Shown here piece by piece: positions 20,224 to 29,106 of a stretch of 64,000 nucleotides of DNA. The stretch's first letter is position 1, and every line of letters begins with the position of its first letter. A program made the position numbers and the translations under genes. Location of the stretch: NCBI GenBank assembly GCA_963815355.1, contig CAWFGJ010000013.1, forward strand, positions 496,001-560,000, in the 5' to 3' direction. The notes beneath the pieces are model-generated. The model did not search any database, was not told the DNA's origin, and saw only the letters and a program-made list of their open reading frames with translations. Origin of the DNA: JAPUEK01 sp963815355. GTDB lineage: Bacteria; Pseudomonadota; Alphaproteobacteria; Rhodobacterales; Rhodobacteraceae.

Positions 20224-20630
20224 CACTTTGTCCCTTGGCCGGTGCTGGCCATATGCGCGGCCGTGAACATGCCCGGCAACAACTCGGCCACCGTCATCTT
20301 CCGCGTCGCCCCCCCCGTGGTGCACAGAGTCACCACAACATCGCCCGCCGCGAATTCCGCCAGCTTTTGCCGACAACCGCCGCAGGGCGGAACCGGCTCG
20401 GGGCTGTCGGCGATCACGCAAACCTCGGCAATCGCACCATCCCCTGCCGCGATCATCGCCGCAATCGCCCCGGCCTCTGCACAGGTGCCCTCCGGATAAG
20501 CGACGTTTTCCACGTTGCAACCCACATGCACCGCGCCCGACGTCGCCCGGATCGCCGCCCCGACCTGAAACTTCGAATAGGGCGCATAGGCACGCAGCCG
20601 AACGGCAGTTGCAGCTTCAAGCAAGGACAT
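20223..20630 (-). CDS. cdd: cytidine deaminase
   Basis: Deaminates cytidine and deoxycytidine to (deoxy)uridine. At 135 residues it is the small homotetrameric type. The zinc motifs are intact (TCAEAGAI with the catalytic Glu, and PPCGGCRQ). The N-terminal YAPYSKFQVGAAI binds substrate. ATG 20630 has GGAG about 8 nt upstream. It is the first gene of the salvage operon; its promoter lies in the 203-nt gap to the divergent maeB. Confidence 0.96.
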   Translation of the reverse strand: MSLLEAATAVRLRAYAPYSKFQVGAAIRATSGAVHVGCNVENVAYPEGTCAEAGAIAAMIAAGDGAIAEVCVIADSPEPVPPCGGCRQKLAEFAAGDVVVTLCTTGGATRKMTVAELLPGMFTAAHMASTGQGTK

Positions 20631-20833
20631 CTGAGAGCTCCAAGGATTTGACCATCTGGTCGGGAAGTGTGCTGCCAGCGGGGGCGAAGTGCAAGCGCCC
20701 TCCACCGGCTCGGCAGCCACGTGCCACCAAAGCGCGCCATTTAACGGAATCCCCGAAAAGACTTGCGGCATTCAAGCGCTTGGCCGACGTAAGGGAATGG
20801 GTTAGGCGTGGACCAAACGCGGGGGAGACGACG

Positions 20834-23113
20834 ATGGATGAGGCACGGCACGACAATGCGCGGCAGGCAGCGCTGGACTACCATGAGTTTCCCAAACCCG
20901 GTAAGCTGGAAATCCGCGCGACCAAACCGCTCGCCAATGGCCGCGACCTAAGCCGCGCCTATTCCCCCGGCGTGGCCGAAGCCTGCCTTGAAATCAAGGC
21001 CGACCCCACGACCGCCTCTCGCTATACGTCGCGCGGCAATCTGGTTGCGGTGGTCACCAATGGCACGGCCGTTCTGGGACTTGGCAACATCGGCGCCTTG
21101 GCCTCCAAACCAGTGATGGAGGGCAAGGCCGTGCTCTTCAAGAAATTCGCCAACATCGACTGTTTTGACATTGAACTGAACGAACCCGATCCGGTGAAAC
21201 TGGCCGCGATCGTCTGCGCACTTGAACCCACCTTTGGCGCGATCAATCTGGAGGACATCAAGGCCCCCGATTGCTTCATCGTCGAAAAGCTGTGCCGTGA
21301 GCGGATGAACATCCCCGTCTTTCACGATGACCAGCACGGCACGGCCATTGTCGTGGGTGCGGCGGCCACCAACGCGCTGCATGTGGCAGGCAAAGCCTTT
21401 GGCGACATCAAGATCGTTTCTACCGGGGGCGGTGCGGCGGGCATCGCTTGCCTGAACATGCTGCTGAAACTGGGCGTAAAGCGTAAAAACGTCTGGCTCT
21501 GCGATCTGGAGGGGCTGGTCTACAAGGGCCGCACCGCCCAGATGACCGAACAAAAGGCCGCCTACGCCCAAGGCACCACTGCCGCCACGCTGGATGACGT
21601 GATTGCCGGCGCTGACCTGTTCCTCGGCCTGTCCGGCCCCGGCGTTCTGACGCCCGAGATGGTCGCCAAGATGGCCAAACGCCCCATCGTGTTTGCGCTT
21701 GCCAACCCCTCACCGGAAATCCTGCCCGACGCCGTGCGCGCCGTCGCCCCGGATGCCATAATCGCCACCGGGCGGTCAGATTTCCCCAATCAGGTCAACA
21801 ACGTCCTGTGCTTTCCCTTCATCTTCCGGGGCGCGCTGGATGTGGGCGCCACCACCATCAACGACGCGATGGAACTTGCCTGCATCGACGGCATCGCCGC
21901 CCTTGCCCGCGCCACCACCAGTGCCGAGGCCGCCGCCGCCTACAAGGGCGAACAACTGACGTTCGGCGCGGATTACCTGATCCCCAAACCCTTTGACCCG
22001 CGCCTGATCGGCGTTGTCGCCTCGGCCGTGGCCAAGGCCGCGATGGAAACCGGCGTCGCCCAACGCCCGATCGAAGATCTGACCGCCTACCGCGAAAAGC
22101 TGAACGGCTCGGTCTTCAAGTCCGCGCTGATCATGCGCCCGGTGTTTGAAGCCGCCGCGACCGCCTCGCGCCGGATCATCTTTGCCGAGGGCGAGGATGA
22201 GCGCGTTCTGCGCGCCGCCAACGCGATGCTGGAAGAGATGACCGACAAGCCGATCCTGATCGGCCGCCCCGAGGTGATCGCCACCCGCTGCGAACGCGCG
22301 GGCCTACCGATCCGTCCGGACCGCGATTTTGAAATCGTGAACCCCGAAAGTGACCACCGCTACCGCGATTACTGGGGCAGCTATCACGAGTTGATGGCCC
22401 GGCAGGGCGTCACCCCCGACATCGCCCGCGCCGTGATGCGCACCAACACCACCGCCATTGCCGCCATTGCTGTGCATCGGGGCGACGCCGACAGCATGAT
22501 CTGCGGCACCTTCGGCCAATACCTGTGGCATCTGGGCTATGTCCGGCAGGTGCTGGCCCGTGGCGGGTTGCACCCCCAAGGCGCGCTTAGCCTGATGATC
22601 CTTGAAGATGGCCCGCTTTTCGTTGCCGACACCCAAGTCCACCCGATCCCCACCCCCGAACAAATCGCCATGACCGCGATCGGCGCGGCCCGCCACGCCC
22701 GCCGCTTTGGCGTGGTGCCAAAGGTGGCGCTGTGTTCGCACTCAAACTTTGGCAACCTCGACAGCGATTCCGGTCGCCGGATGCGCGCAGCGATGGAACT
22801 GCTCGACGCCCGCGAGGTGGATTTCCAATATGAGGGCGAAATGAGCGCAGACGCGGCCCTTGATCCCGACCTGCGCGCCCGGATCTTCCCCGCCGCACGT
22901 CTGCAAGGTCCGGCCAATATTCTGGTCTTTGGCTACACCGATGCCGCCAGCACCGCCCGCAACATGCTCAAGTTCAAAGCAGGCGGGCTAGAGGTCGGGC
23001 CGATCCTGATGGGGATGGGTAACCTTGCCCATATCGCCACCCCCTCAATCACCGCGCGCGGGTTGTTGAACATGTCGGCCATCGCCGGCACGCCGGTTGC
23101 GCATTACGGTTAG
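20834..23113 (+). CDS. maeB: NADP-type malic enzyme with C-terminal phosphotransacetylase-like domain
   Basis: Oxidatively decarboxylates malate to pyruvate. The 759 residues are a fusion. The malic enzyme part (about 1-425) has LSRAYSPGVAEACLEI, the metal-binding VFHDDQHGTAIVVGAA and the Rossmann STGGGAAGIACLN. The Pta-like part (about 430-759) has RIIFAEGEDERVLRAA and ILVFGYTDAAS. In this hybrid class the Pta domain is usually regulatory (acetyl-CoA sensing) rather than catalytic. ATG 20834 follows GGGGAGACGACG. The fusion is normal for the family. Confidence 0.95.
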   Translation: MDEARHDNARQAALDYHEFPKPGKLEIRATKPLANGRDLSRAYSPGVAEACLEIKADPTTASRYTSRGNLVAVVTNGTAVLGLGNIGALASKPVMEGKAVLFKKFANIDCFDIELNEPDPVKLAAIVCALEPTFGAINLEDIKAPDCFIVEKLCRERMNIPVFHDDQHGTAIVVGAAATNALHVAGKAFGDIKIVSTGGGAAGIACLNMLLKLGVKRKNVWLCDLEGLVYKGRTAQMTEQKAAYAQGTTAATLDDVIAGADLFLGLSGPGVLTPEMVAKMAKRPIVFALANPSPEILPDAVRAVAPDAIIATGRSDFPNQVNNVLCFPFIFRGALDVGATTINDAMELACIDGIAALARATTSAEAAAAYKGEQLTFGADYLIPKPFDPRLIGVVASAVAKAAMETGVAQRPIEDLTAYREKLNGSVFKSALIMRPVFEAAATASRRIIFAEGEDERVLRAANAMLEEMTDKPILIGRPEVIATRCERAGLPIRPDRDFEIVNPESDHRYRDYWGSYHELMARQGVTPDIARAVMRTNTTAIAAIAVHRGDADSMICGTFGQYLWHLGYVRQVLARGGLHPQGALSLMILEDGPLFVADTQVHPIPTPEQIAMTAIGAARHARRFGVVPKVALCSHSNFGNLDSDSGRRMRAAMELLDAREVDFQYEGEMSADAALDPDLRARIFPAARLQGPANILVFGYTDAASTARNMLKFKAGGLEVGPILMGMGNLAHIATPSITARGLLNMSAIAGTPVAHYG

Positions 23114-23125
23114 ATCATGGGTTAA

Positions 23126-23153
23126 GGGCGGGGGCTGTTAGCAAATCCCGCCC
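23126..23153 (+). terminator. hairpin downstream of maeB
   Basis: GGGCGGG/CCCGCCC form a 7-bp stem with a 14-nt loop, starting 12 nt after the maeB stop. It is followed by AAAAC rather than T, so termination efficiency is uncertain. Confidence 0.55.
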
Positions 23154-23158
23154 AAAAC

Positions 23159-23260
23159 TTTGCAAACTTGGCGCAAAAGCGCAGGAACCAGTATATTTTT
23201 GCCGAGTTTGCAAAAATTTGCGGCTATAGAAGGCCAAAGACTGCAAACTAATTGTCGCAG
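23159..23260. promoter_or_regulatory. TTTGCAAA-type operators upstream of prpE
   Basis: Perfect TTTGCAAA boxes occur at 23159-23166 (second half-site-like GCGCAAAA at 23171-23178 after 4 nt) and 23207-23214 (followed by TTTGCGG). A weaker CTGCAAAC-TAAT-TGTCGCAG lies at 23241-23260. Paired TTTGCAAA boxes are, from established work, the recognition pattern of short-chain fatty acyl-CoA regulators (ScfR/PccR/RamB type) that control propionyl-CoA and acetate genes. The position before a propionate-CoA ligase gene fits. The regulator gene is not in the window. Confidence 0.6.
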
Positions 23261-23332
23261 GCCCGCCGTCAATGTTGCGCGACTCGCACGGCACCGCCTA
23301 ACACCCGTCAAGCTTTTGGGAGGAGGCATACC

Positions 23333-25225
23333 ATGGCATACCGTGACGTCTACGACGGCTGGAAGGCTAACCCGGAACAGTTTTGGCTCGACGCGGCTAA
23401 ACAGATCGACTGGATCACGCCCCCGCAAAAGGCGCTGAACGACAGCCGCGCGCCGCTCTACGAATGGTTCACCGACGGCATGGTCAACGCCTGCTGGAAC
23501 GCCGTGGACCGCCACGTCGAAGCCGGGCGGGGCGACACCTTGGCCATCATCCATGACAGCCCCGTCACCCATACCAAACACGCCATCACCTACCGCGAGT
23601 TGCAAACCCGCGTGGCCAGCCTCGCTGGAGCGCTTCGTGCCAAGGGCATCACCAAGGGCGACCGCGTCATCATCTACATGCCGATGGTCCCCGAGGCGCT
23701 GGAGGCGATGCTGGCCTGCGCCCGGCTTGGGGCCATTCACTCGGTCGTCTTTGGCGGCTTTGCGGCCGCGGAACTGGCCGTGCGGATCGACGATTGCACC
23801 CCCAAGGCGATCATCGCCGCCTCTTGCGGGATAGAGCCGTCGCGCGTGGTCCATTACAAACCGCTTCTCGATGCCGCCATCGACCAAGCCCGCCACAAAC
23901 CCGACTTCTGTGTCATTCTCCAGCGCGAACAAGAGGTCGCCAAACTGACCGAAGGCCGTGACGTGGCTTGGCACAGCTTTCAATACGGGGTGGAACCGGC
24001 AGATTGCGTGCCGGTCGAAGGCAATCATCCGGCCTATATCCTGTACACGTCCGGCACCACCGGCGCGCCCAAAGGCGTTGTGCGCCCCACGGCCGGGCAT
24101 CTGGTCGCGCTGAACTGGACGATGCGCGCGATCTATGACTGCGGCCCGGGCGACGTGTTCTGGGCGGCGTCCGATGTGGGCTGGGTCGTGGGCCACAGCT
24201 ACATCTGCTACGCCCCCCTGATTGCCGGCTGCACGACCATTGTGTTTGAGGGCAAACCCGTCGGCACCCCCGATGCGGGCACCTTCTGGCGCGTGATTGA
24301 AGAACACAAAGTCCGCGCCTTTTTCACTGCCCCCACCGCCCTGCGCGCCATCAAGCGCGAAGACCCAGAGGGAAAACTGGTCAAGGACTATAACCTCAAG
24401 CGGCTGAAAACCCTCTACCTTGCGGGTGAACGCGCCGACCCCGACACAATTCGCTGGGCGCAAACCCATCTGGGCGTGCCCGTGATCGACCATTGGTGGC
24501 AGACCGAAACCGGCTATGCCATCGCCGCCAACCCGATGGGGATTGAGGCACTTCCCGTCAAGATCGGCTCTCCGTCGGTCGCCATGCCGGGCTTTGACGT
24601 GCAGGTGCTGGATGAGGGCGGCCACCCTGTGTCTCCGGGCACGCTGGGTGCCATCGCTATCAAACTGCCGCTTCCCCCCGGCACCCTGCCCACGCTTTGG
24701 AACGCCGAAGACCGCTTCCGCAAAAGCTATCTGTCGCATTTCCCCGGCTATTATGAGACGGGCGACGCGGGCTATGTCGATGAAGACGGATATCTCTACA
24801 TCATGGCCCGCACGGATGACGTGATCAACGTGGCCGGGCACCGCCTTTCGACCGGTGCGATGGAAGAGGTGCTGGCCAACCACAAGGACGTGGCCGAATG
24901 CGCCGTGATCGGCGTGGCCGACGCGCTGAAAGGCCAGTCACCCTTGGGATTCTTGTGCCTCAACAAAGGCTCCTCGCGTGAGCCGGCCGATGTGGTGCGC
25001 GAATGTGTGGCCCTGATGCGCGACAAGATCGGCCCGGTGGCCGATTTCAAACGCGCCGTCGTGGTGGACCGCTTGCCAAAGACCCGCTCGGGCAAGATCC
25101 TGCGCGGCACCATGGCCAAGATCGCCGACGGAACCGAGTGGAAAATGCCCGCCACCATCGACGATCCGGCGATCCTGGACGAAATCACCACCGCTTTGCG
25201 CGGTCTTGGCCTTGCCGGGGGCTGA
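23333..25225 (+). CDS. prpE: propionate--CoA ligase
   Basis: An adenylate-forming acyl-CoA synthetase that activates propionate (and probably other short acids) to the CoA thioester. The 630 residues contain P-loop YILYTSGTTGAPKG, YETGDAGYVDEDG, the hinge ARTDDVINVAGHRLSTG and the C-terminal acylation lysine in KTRSGKILRG. The N-terminal MAYRDVYDGWKANPEQFW is characteristic of PrpE rather than Acs, as is LAGERADPDT. The ATG has GGGAGGAGG 8 nt upstream. The TTTGCAAA boxes upstream support propionyl-CoA control. Confidence 0.93.
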   Translation: MAYRDVYDGWKANPEQFWLDAAKQIDWITPPQKALNDSRAPLYEWFTDGMVNACWNAVDRHVEAGRGDTLAIIHDSPVTHTKHAITYRELQTRVASLAGALRAKGITKGDRVIIYMPMVPEALEAMLACARLGAIHSVVFGGFAAAELAVRIDDCTPKAIIAASCGIEPSRVVHYKPLLDAAIDQARHKPDFCVILQREQEVAKLTEGRDVAWHSFQYGVEPADCVPVEGNHPAYILYTSGTTGAPKGVVRPTAGHLVALNWTMRAIYDCGPGDVFWAASDVGWVVGHSYICYAPLIAGCTTIVFEGKPVGTPDAGTFWRVIEEHKVRAFFTAPTALRAIKREDPEGKLVKDYNLKRLKTLYLAGERADPDTIRWAQTHLGVPVIDHWWQTETGYAIAANPMGIEALPVKIGSPSVAMPGFDVQVLDEGGHPVSPGTLGAIAIKLPLPPGTLPTLWNAEDRFRKSYLSHFPGYYETGDAGYVDEDGYLYIMARTDDVINVAGHRLSTGAMEEVLANHKDVAECAVIGVADALKGQSPLGFLCLNKGSSREPADVVRECVALMRDKIGPVADFKRAVVVDRLPKTRSGKILRGTMAKIADGTEWKMPATIDDPAILDEITTALRGLGLAGG

Positions 25226-25292
25226 AGCGCGCGCGCGGCAAGGTAAAGCCCACCCCTTGCGGGGCATAGCTCTGCCCGCGTAACCTTTGGCC

Positions 25293-25367
25293 ATGACAAC
25301 AGACCTGCACGACTCCACCAAGGCTTCCTGCCCCGACACCCTCGGCGCTAAAGGCCTGCCCGCATGA
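25293..25367 (+). CDS. possible 24-residue upstream ORF coupled to the sigma-54 activator
   Basis: ATG 25293 opens a short frame encoding MTTDLHDSTKASCPDTLGAK plus GLPA. Its TGA overlaps the activator ATG as ATGA (25364-25367). The activator itself has no good ribosome-binding site, so coupled reinitiation is plausible. The short frame has only a weak site of its own. It may be chance. Confidence 0.3.
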   Translation: MTTDLHDSTKASCPDTLGAKGLPA

Positions 25368-26731
25368 CGCTTATTCGCGCCCGTCTTGCGGTGTTGGTCG
25401 TGGACGAAAAGTCAGCCGTGCAGACGATGTGCCGCACGGCGCTGACCAAGGCTGGTTACATGGTCGGTCTTGCCAGCGACGGGGCCGCCGCGCTTGCCGC
25501 TTTCCGTCAGGAAGACTACCCGCTTGTGGTGTTGAACCTCAGCCTGCCCGACGCCAGCGGCCTCGAAATCATGCGCGACATGCTCGAATCCCGCCCCGAA
25601 ACGCGGGTGATCGTGATGACCACGCACAGCTCGGTCCGCAACGCAGTCGAAGCGATGCGGGCCGGCGCGTTAGATTTTCTTGTCCAACCCTTTGATGAAG
25701 ATCGCCTTCTGACCGCAACCGCCCAAGCGGTACCGCGCCCGCTGCCCGGCCTGCAAAACAACGTCGAAGGCGAGATGTTCATCGGCACCTCTGCCCCGAT
25801 GCGCGCCATCCACGCCCGGATCAACTCGGTTGCCCGCTCAACCGCCACGGTCTTTATCACCGGCGAAAGCGGCACCGGCAAAGAGCTGTGCGCCCTCGCC
25901 GTCCACGGCAATTCCAGCCGCGCCACGGGACCGTTCATCGCCCTGAACTGCGGGGCCATCCCCCAGGACCTGCTGGAATCAGAGGTGTTCGGCCATATGA
26001 AGGGCAGCTTCACCGGGGCAATTGCAGACAAACCGGGGGCCGCCGCCGCTGCCGACGGGGGCACGCTGTTTCTGGACGAAGTCTGCGAGATGGCCCCCAC
26101 CCTGCAAACCAAATTGCTGCGGTTCCTGCAAACCTCAACCGTGGTGCCCGTCGGCGCGACCCGCCCGCGCAAGGTGGATGTCCGCATCGTCTGCGCCACC
26201 AACCGCGACCCGCTTGCGGCCGTCCGCCGTGGCGAGTTCCGCGAGGACCTTTTCTACCGTCTCTATGTGGTGCCGATCCACATGCCGCCGCTGCGGGATC
26301 GTGGCGAAGACGTCGTGGAAATCGCCCGCGCCGCCCTGAACCGCTTTTCGCAAGAGGAAGGCAAACGCTTTGTCAGCCTGACGCCCGAGGTAGAGGCGCT
26401 GTTCCGCCGCATGCCTTGGCCCGGCAACGTCCGCCAAGTGCTTAATGTCATGCGCAACATCGTGGTGTTGAACGACGGTGTCAGCGTCAGCCCTTCCATG
26501 CTGCCCGATACGCTTGATCTTGAGGGGGAATGGCCCCCGGCCCCTGCCGATCCGCCCCAAGCTCAACTGCCGCTCGAAGCGCTGCTCGGTCGCCCCTTTG
26601 CCGAGATTGAGCGCCGGGTCATCGAGGCCACGCTGGACCTCTATGACGGCTCTGTGCCCAAGGCGGCGCGGGTGTTGGAACTGTCGCCCTCAACCCTTTA
26701 TCGCAAGATTGAAGGCTGGTCCAAGGGCTAG
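25364..26731 (+). CDS. sigma-54-dependent activator with degenerate receiver domain
   Basis: A 455-residue NtrC-family protein. The receiver domain is at 8-120, the AAA+ domain at about 138-365 and a Fis-type helix-turn-helix at about 415-452 (VPKAARVLELSPSTLYRKI). Walker A (GESGTGKE), the sigma-54 contact loop as GSFTGA (214-219, usually GAFTGA) and Walker B (GGTLFLDEV) are intact. The receiver is not: the phosphoacceptor Asp is Asn58 (VVLNLSLPD), and the conserved Lys is Gln108 (FLVQPF). T87 and the N-terminal acidic pair remain. It probably does not accept a phosphoryl group. No histidine kinase gene is adjacent. The target genes are unknown. Confidence 0.9.
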   Translation: MTLIRARLAVLVVDEKSAVQTMCRTALTKAGYMVGLASDGAAALAAFRQEDYPLVVLNLSLPDASGLEIMRDMLESRPETRVIVMTTHSSVRNAVEAMRAGALDFLVQPFDEDRLLTATAQAVPRPLPGLQNNVEGEMFIGTSAPMRAIHARINSVARSTATVFITGESGTGKELCALAVHGNSSRATGPFIALNCGAIPQDLLESEVFGHMKGSFTGAIADKPGAAAAADGGTLFLDEVCEMAPTLQTKLLRFLQTSTVVPVGATRPRKVDVRIVCATNRDPLAAVRRGEFREDLFYRLYVVPIHMPPLRDRGEDVVEIARAALNRFSQEEGKRFVSLTPEVEALFRRMPWPGNVRQVLNVMRNIVVLNDGVSVSPSMLPDTLDLEGEWPPAPADPPQAQLPLEALLGRPFAEIERRVIEATLDLYDGSVPKAARVLELSPSTLYRKIEGWSKG

Positions 26732-26757
26732 CGGCGATCAGGGGTTAGCGGCACGCC

Positions 26758-27522
26758 TCAGACAAACTGCTCAACGATCAGCCGTTCTTCCAACCCATGC
26801 CCCGGATCGAACAGAATCCGGTGCCGCACCGAAGGCTCGCTGCGCACCTCAACCGAGATCACATCCGTCACCGGGCGGCTGTCGGCATCTGCGCGCACCG
26901 GGCGCTTGTCCGGGTCCAGCACGTCAAAGCGCACGACGGCAGACTTGGGCAGCAACGCGCCGCGCCAGCGCCGAGGCCGGAACGCGGCCATCGGTGTCAA
27001 TGCCAGCACATCCGACCCAATCGGCAAGATCGGACCATGCGCCGAGTAGTTATAGGCCGTCGATCCCGCGGGCGTGGCCAGCAAGGCCCCGTCGCACACC
27101 AATTCTGACAGCCGCTCTTTGCCATCAATGGTGATCCGCAACCGCGCGGCCTGCGGACCAGCCCGCAACAACGAGACCTCGTTGATCGCAAGCGCCTCGG
27201 TGACGGTGCCATCGGCCCGTTCTGCACGCATCGCCAGCGGGTTAATCGCCGTCTCTTCCGCCGCCTCCAGACGCTCAACCAGATCGTCGGTGGAATAGGT
27301 GTTCATCAAAAAGCCGATGGTGCCGCAATTCATCCCATAAACCGGCACGTCGCGGCCCTGCATCTCATGCAGCGTCTGCAGCATGAACCCATCGCCGCCC
27401 AAGGCGACCACGACATCCGCCGCTTCTGGTGAAACCTGCCCATGCCGCCCCGTCAACAGCGCCAAAGCCTCCTGCGCGGCAGGGGCGGAACTGGCCAGAA
27501 AAGCAATTTTGCGATACGGCAC
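26758..27522 (-). CDS. nadK: NAD kinase
   Basis: Phosphorylates NAD to NADP. The 254 residues have the diagnostic GGDG (VVALGGDGFMLQTLHEM), the NE motif (AINEVSLLR) and the glycine-rich ATPAGSTAYNYSAHGPILP loop. The GTG at 27522 is chosen because AAAGGAAACC lies directly before it and the product then starts VPYRKIAFLASS, as orthologues do. It is convergent with the sigma-54 activator, 26 nt apart, and divergent from glyA. Confidence 0.95.
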   Translation of the reverse strand: MPYRKIAFLASSAPAAQEALALLTGRHGQVSPEAADVVVALGGDGFMLQTLHEMQGRDVPVYGMNCGTIGFLMNTYSTDDLVERLEAAEETAINPLAMRAERADGTVTEALAINEVSLLRAGPQAARLRITIDGKERLSELVCDGALLATPAGSTAYNYSAHGPILPIGSDVLALTPMAAFRPRRWRGALLPKSAVVRFDVLDPDKRPVRADADSRPVTDVISVEVRSEPSVRHRILFDPGHGLEERLIVEQFV

Positions 27523-27611
27523 ACGGTTTCCTTTGCATGAACTGGTTAAACCTTGGGCGGAGGGGACGGCAAACTCAACCCCTGCCGCAGGGTTTTCCAT
27601 CCGGTCACACT

Positions 27612-27627
27612 GTTTCCGATCGGAAAC
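27612..27627. promoter_or_regulatory. 16-bp perfect palindrome between nadK and glyA
   Basis: GTTTCCGATCGGAAAC is perfectly self-complementary. It lies 90 nt upstream of the nadK GTG and 124 nt upstream of the glyA ATG, in the shared divergent promoter region. It is operator-like. I cannot assign a regulator. The rest of the 27523-27750 gap shows no gene. Confidence 0.4.
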
Positions 27628-27750
27628 TTATTTCGTCCCAGCCCAGAGAAGGGTCGTTTTACGGCCTTCACCGACCCCCTCCCATGCTCTAGATAGCCTC
27701 CAAGCCCACCTGAAATCGCATCCCACAAAGCCTTCACCCGAGGAGACGCC

Positions 27751-29046
27751 ATGACCGCCGCCCACCGTGACACTGGATTTTTCACCGAAAGCCTCAGCCA
27801 GCGCGACCCCGAGCTTTTCGGCTCGATCACCAAAGAACTTGGCCGCCAGCGCCATGAGATCGAACTGATCGCCTCGGAAAACATCGTGTCCCGCGCGGTG
27901 ATGGAAGCCCAAGGCTCGGTGATGACCAACAAATACGCCGAAGGCTATCCCGGCAAGCGCTACTACGGCGGCTGCGAATTCGTCGATGTGGCCGAAAATC
28001 TGGCCATCGACCGTGCCAAGGCGCTGTTCGGTTGCGCCTTTGCCAACGTCCAGCCGAATTCGGGCAGCCAAGCCAACCAAGGCGTGTTTCAGGCGCTGAT
28101 CAAACCCGGCGACACCATCCTCGGGATGAACCTTGCCTCGGGCGGTCACCTGACCCATGGCGCGGCCCCGAACCAGTCGGGCAAATGGTTCAACGCCGTG
28201 CAATACGGCGTGCGCCAGCAAGACAACCGCATCGACTATGACGCGGTGGAGGCTTTGGCGCTGGAACACCAGCCCAAGCTGATCATCGCCGGTGGCTCTG
28301 CCGTGCCGCGCCAGATCGACTTTGCCCGCTTCCGGGCGATTGCCGATAAGGTCGGCGCTTATCTGATGGTCGACATGGCCCACTTTGCTGGTCTGGTCGC
28401 GGGCGGCCAACACCCCTCGCCCTTCCCCTATGCCGATGTCGCCACCACCACGACCCACAAGACCCTGCGCGGCCCACGCGGCGGCATGATCCTGACCAAC
28501 AACGAAGACATCGCCAAAAAAGTAAACTCGGCCATCTTCCCCGGCATTCAGGGCGGCCCTTTGATGCACGTCATCGCAGCCAAAGCCGTCGCTTTTGGCG
28601 AGGCGCTGCGGCCAGAGTTCAAAGCCTATGCCAAGCAGGTCATCGTCAACGCCCAAGCCTTGGCGGATGAGCTGATGAAAGGCGGGCTCGACATCGTCAC
28701 CGGCGGCACCGACACCCATGTGATGCTGGTGGACCTGCGCCCGAAAGCGGTGAAGGGCAACGCGACCGAAAAGGCGCTCGGCCGCGCCAACATCACCTGC
28801 AACAAGAACGGCATTCCCTTCGACCCCGAAAAGCCCACCATCACCTCGGGCGTGCGTCTTGGCACCCCGGCGGGCACCACCCGCGGCTTTGCCGAGGCTG
28901 AATTCCGCCAGATCGGCAAATGGATCGTCGAAGTGGTCGATGGCCTTGCCAAGAACGGCGAAGAGGGCAACGCCGAAGTCGAAGCCTCGGTCAAAGCCCG
29001 GGTCGAGGCGCTGTGCGAAAAGTTCCCGATGTATCCCGGCCTCTAA
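27751..29046 (+). CDS. glyA: serine hydroxymethyltransferase
   Basis: A PLP enzyme that interconverts serine and glycine and loads one-carbon units onto tetrahydrofolate. It is 431 residues, the normal length. The PLP lysine lies in TTTTHKTLRGPRGGMIL. ELIASENIVSRAVMEAQGS and KYAEGYPGKRYYGGCEFVD are hallmark stretches. The start follows GAGGAGACGCC. Its product glycine feeds the GcvTHP system encoded 11 kb downstream. A strong terminator follows. Confidence 0.97.
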   Translation: MTAAHRDTGFFTESLSQRDPELFGSITKELGRQRHEIELIASENIVSRAVMEAQGSVMTNKYAEGYPGKRYYGGCEFVDVAENLAIDRAKALFGCAFANVQPNSGSQANQGVFQALIKPGDTILGMNLASGGHLTHGAAPNQSGKWFNAVQYGVRQQDNRIDYDAVEALALEHQPKLIIAGGSAVPRQIDFARFRAIADKVGAYLMVDMAHFAGLVAGGQHPSPFPYADVATTTTHKTLRGPRGGMILTNNEDIAKKVNSAIFPGIQGGPLMHVIAAKAVAFGEALRPEFKAYAKQVIVNAQALADELMKGGLDIVTGGTDTHVMLVDLRPKAVKGNATEKALGRANITCNKNGIPFDPEKPTITSGVRLGTPAGTTRGFAEAEFRQIGKWIVEVVDGLAKNGEEGNAEVEASVKARVEALCEKFPMYPGL

Positions 29047-29053
29047 GACCAAC

Positions 29054-29080
29054 GGGGCGCCCCAACCGGGCGCCCCTTTT
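29054..29080 (+). terminator. rho-independent terminator of glyA
   Basis: GGGGCGCCC/GGGCGCCCC with a 5-nt loop, followed by TTTT, 7 nt after the glyA stop. Confidence 0.88.
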
Positions 29081-29106
29081 CATCCCCCATTCCCCGCACC
29101 CTTCCC

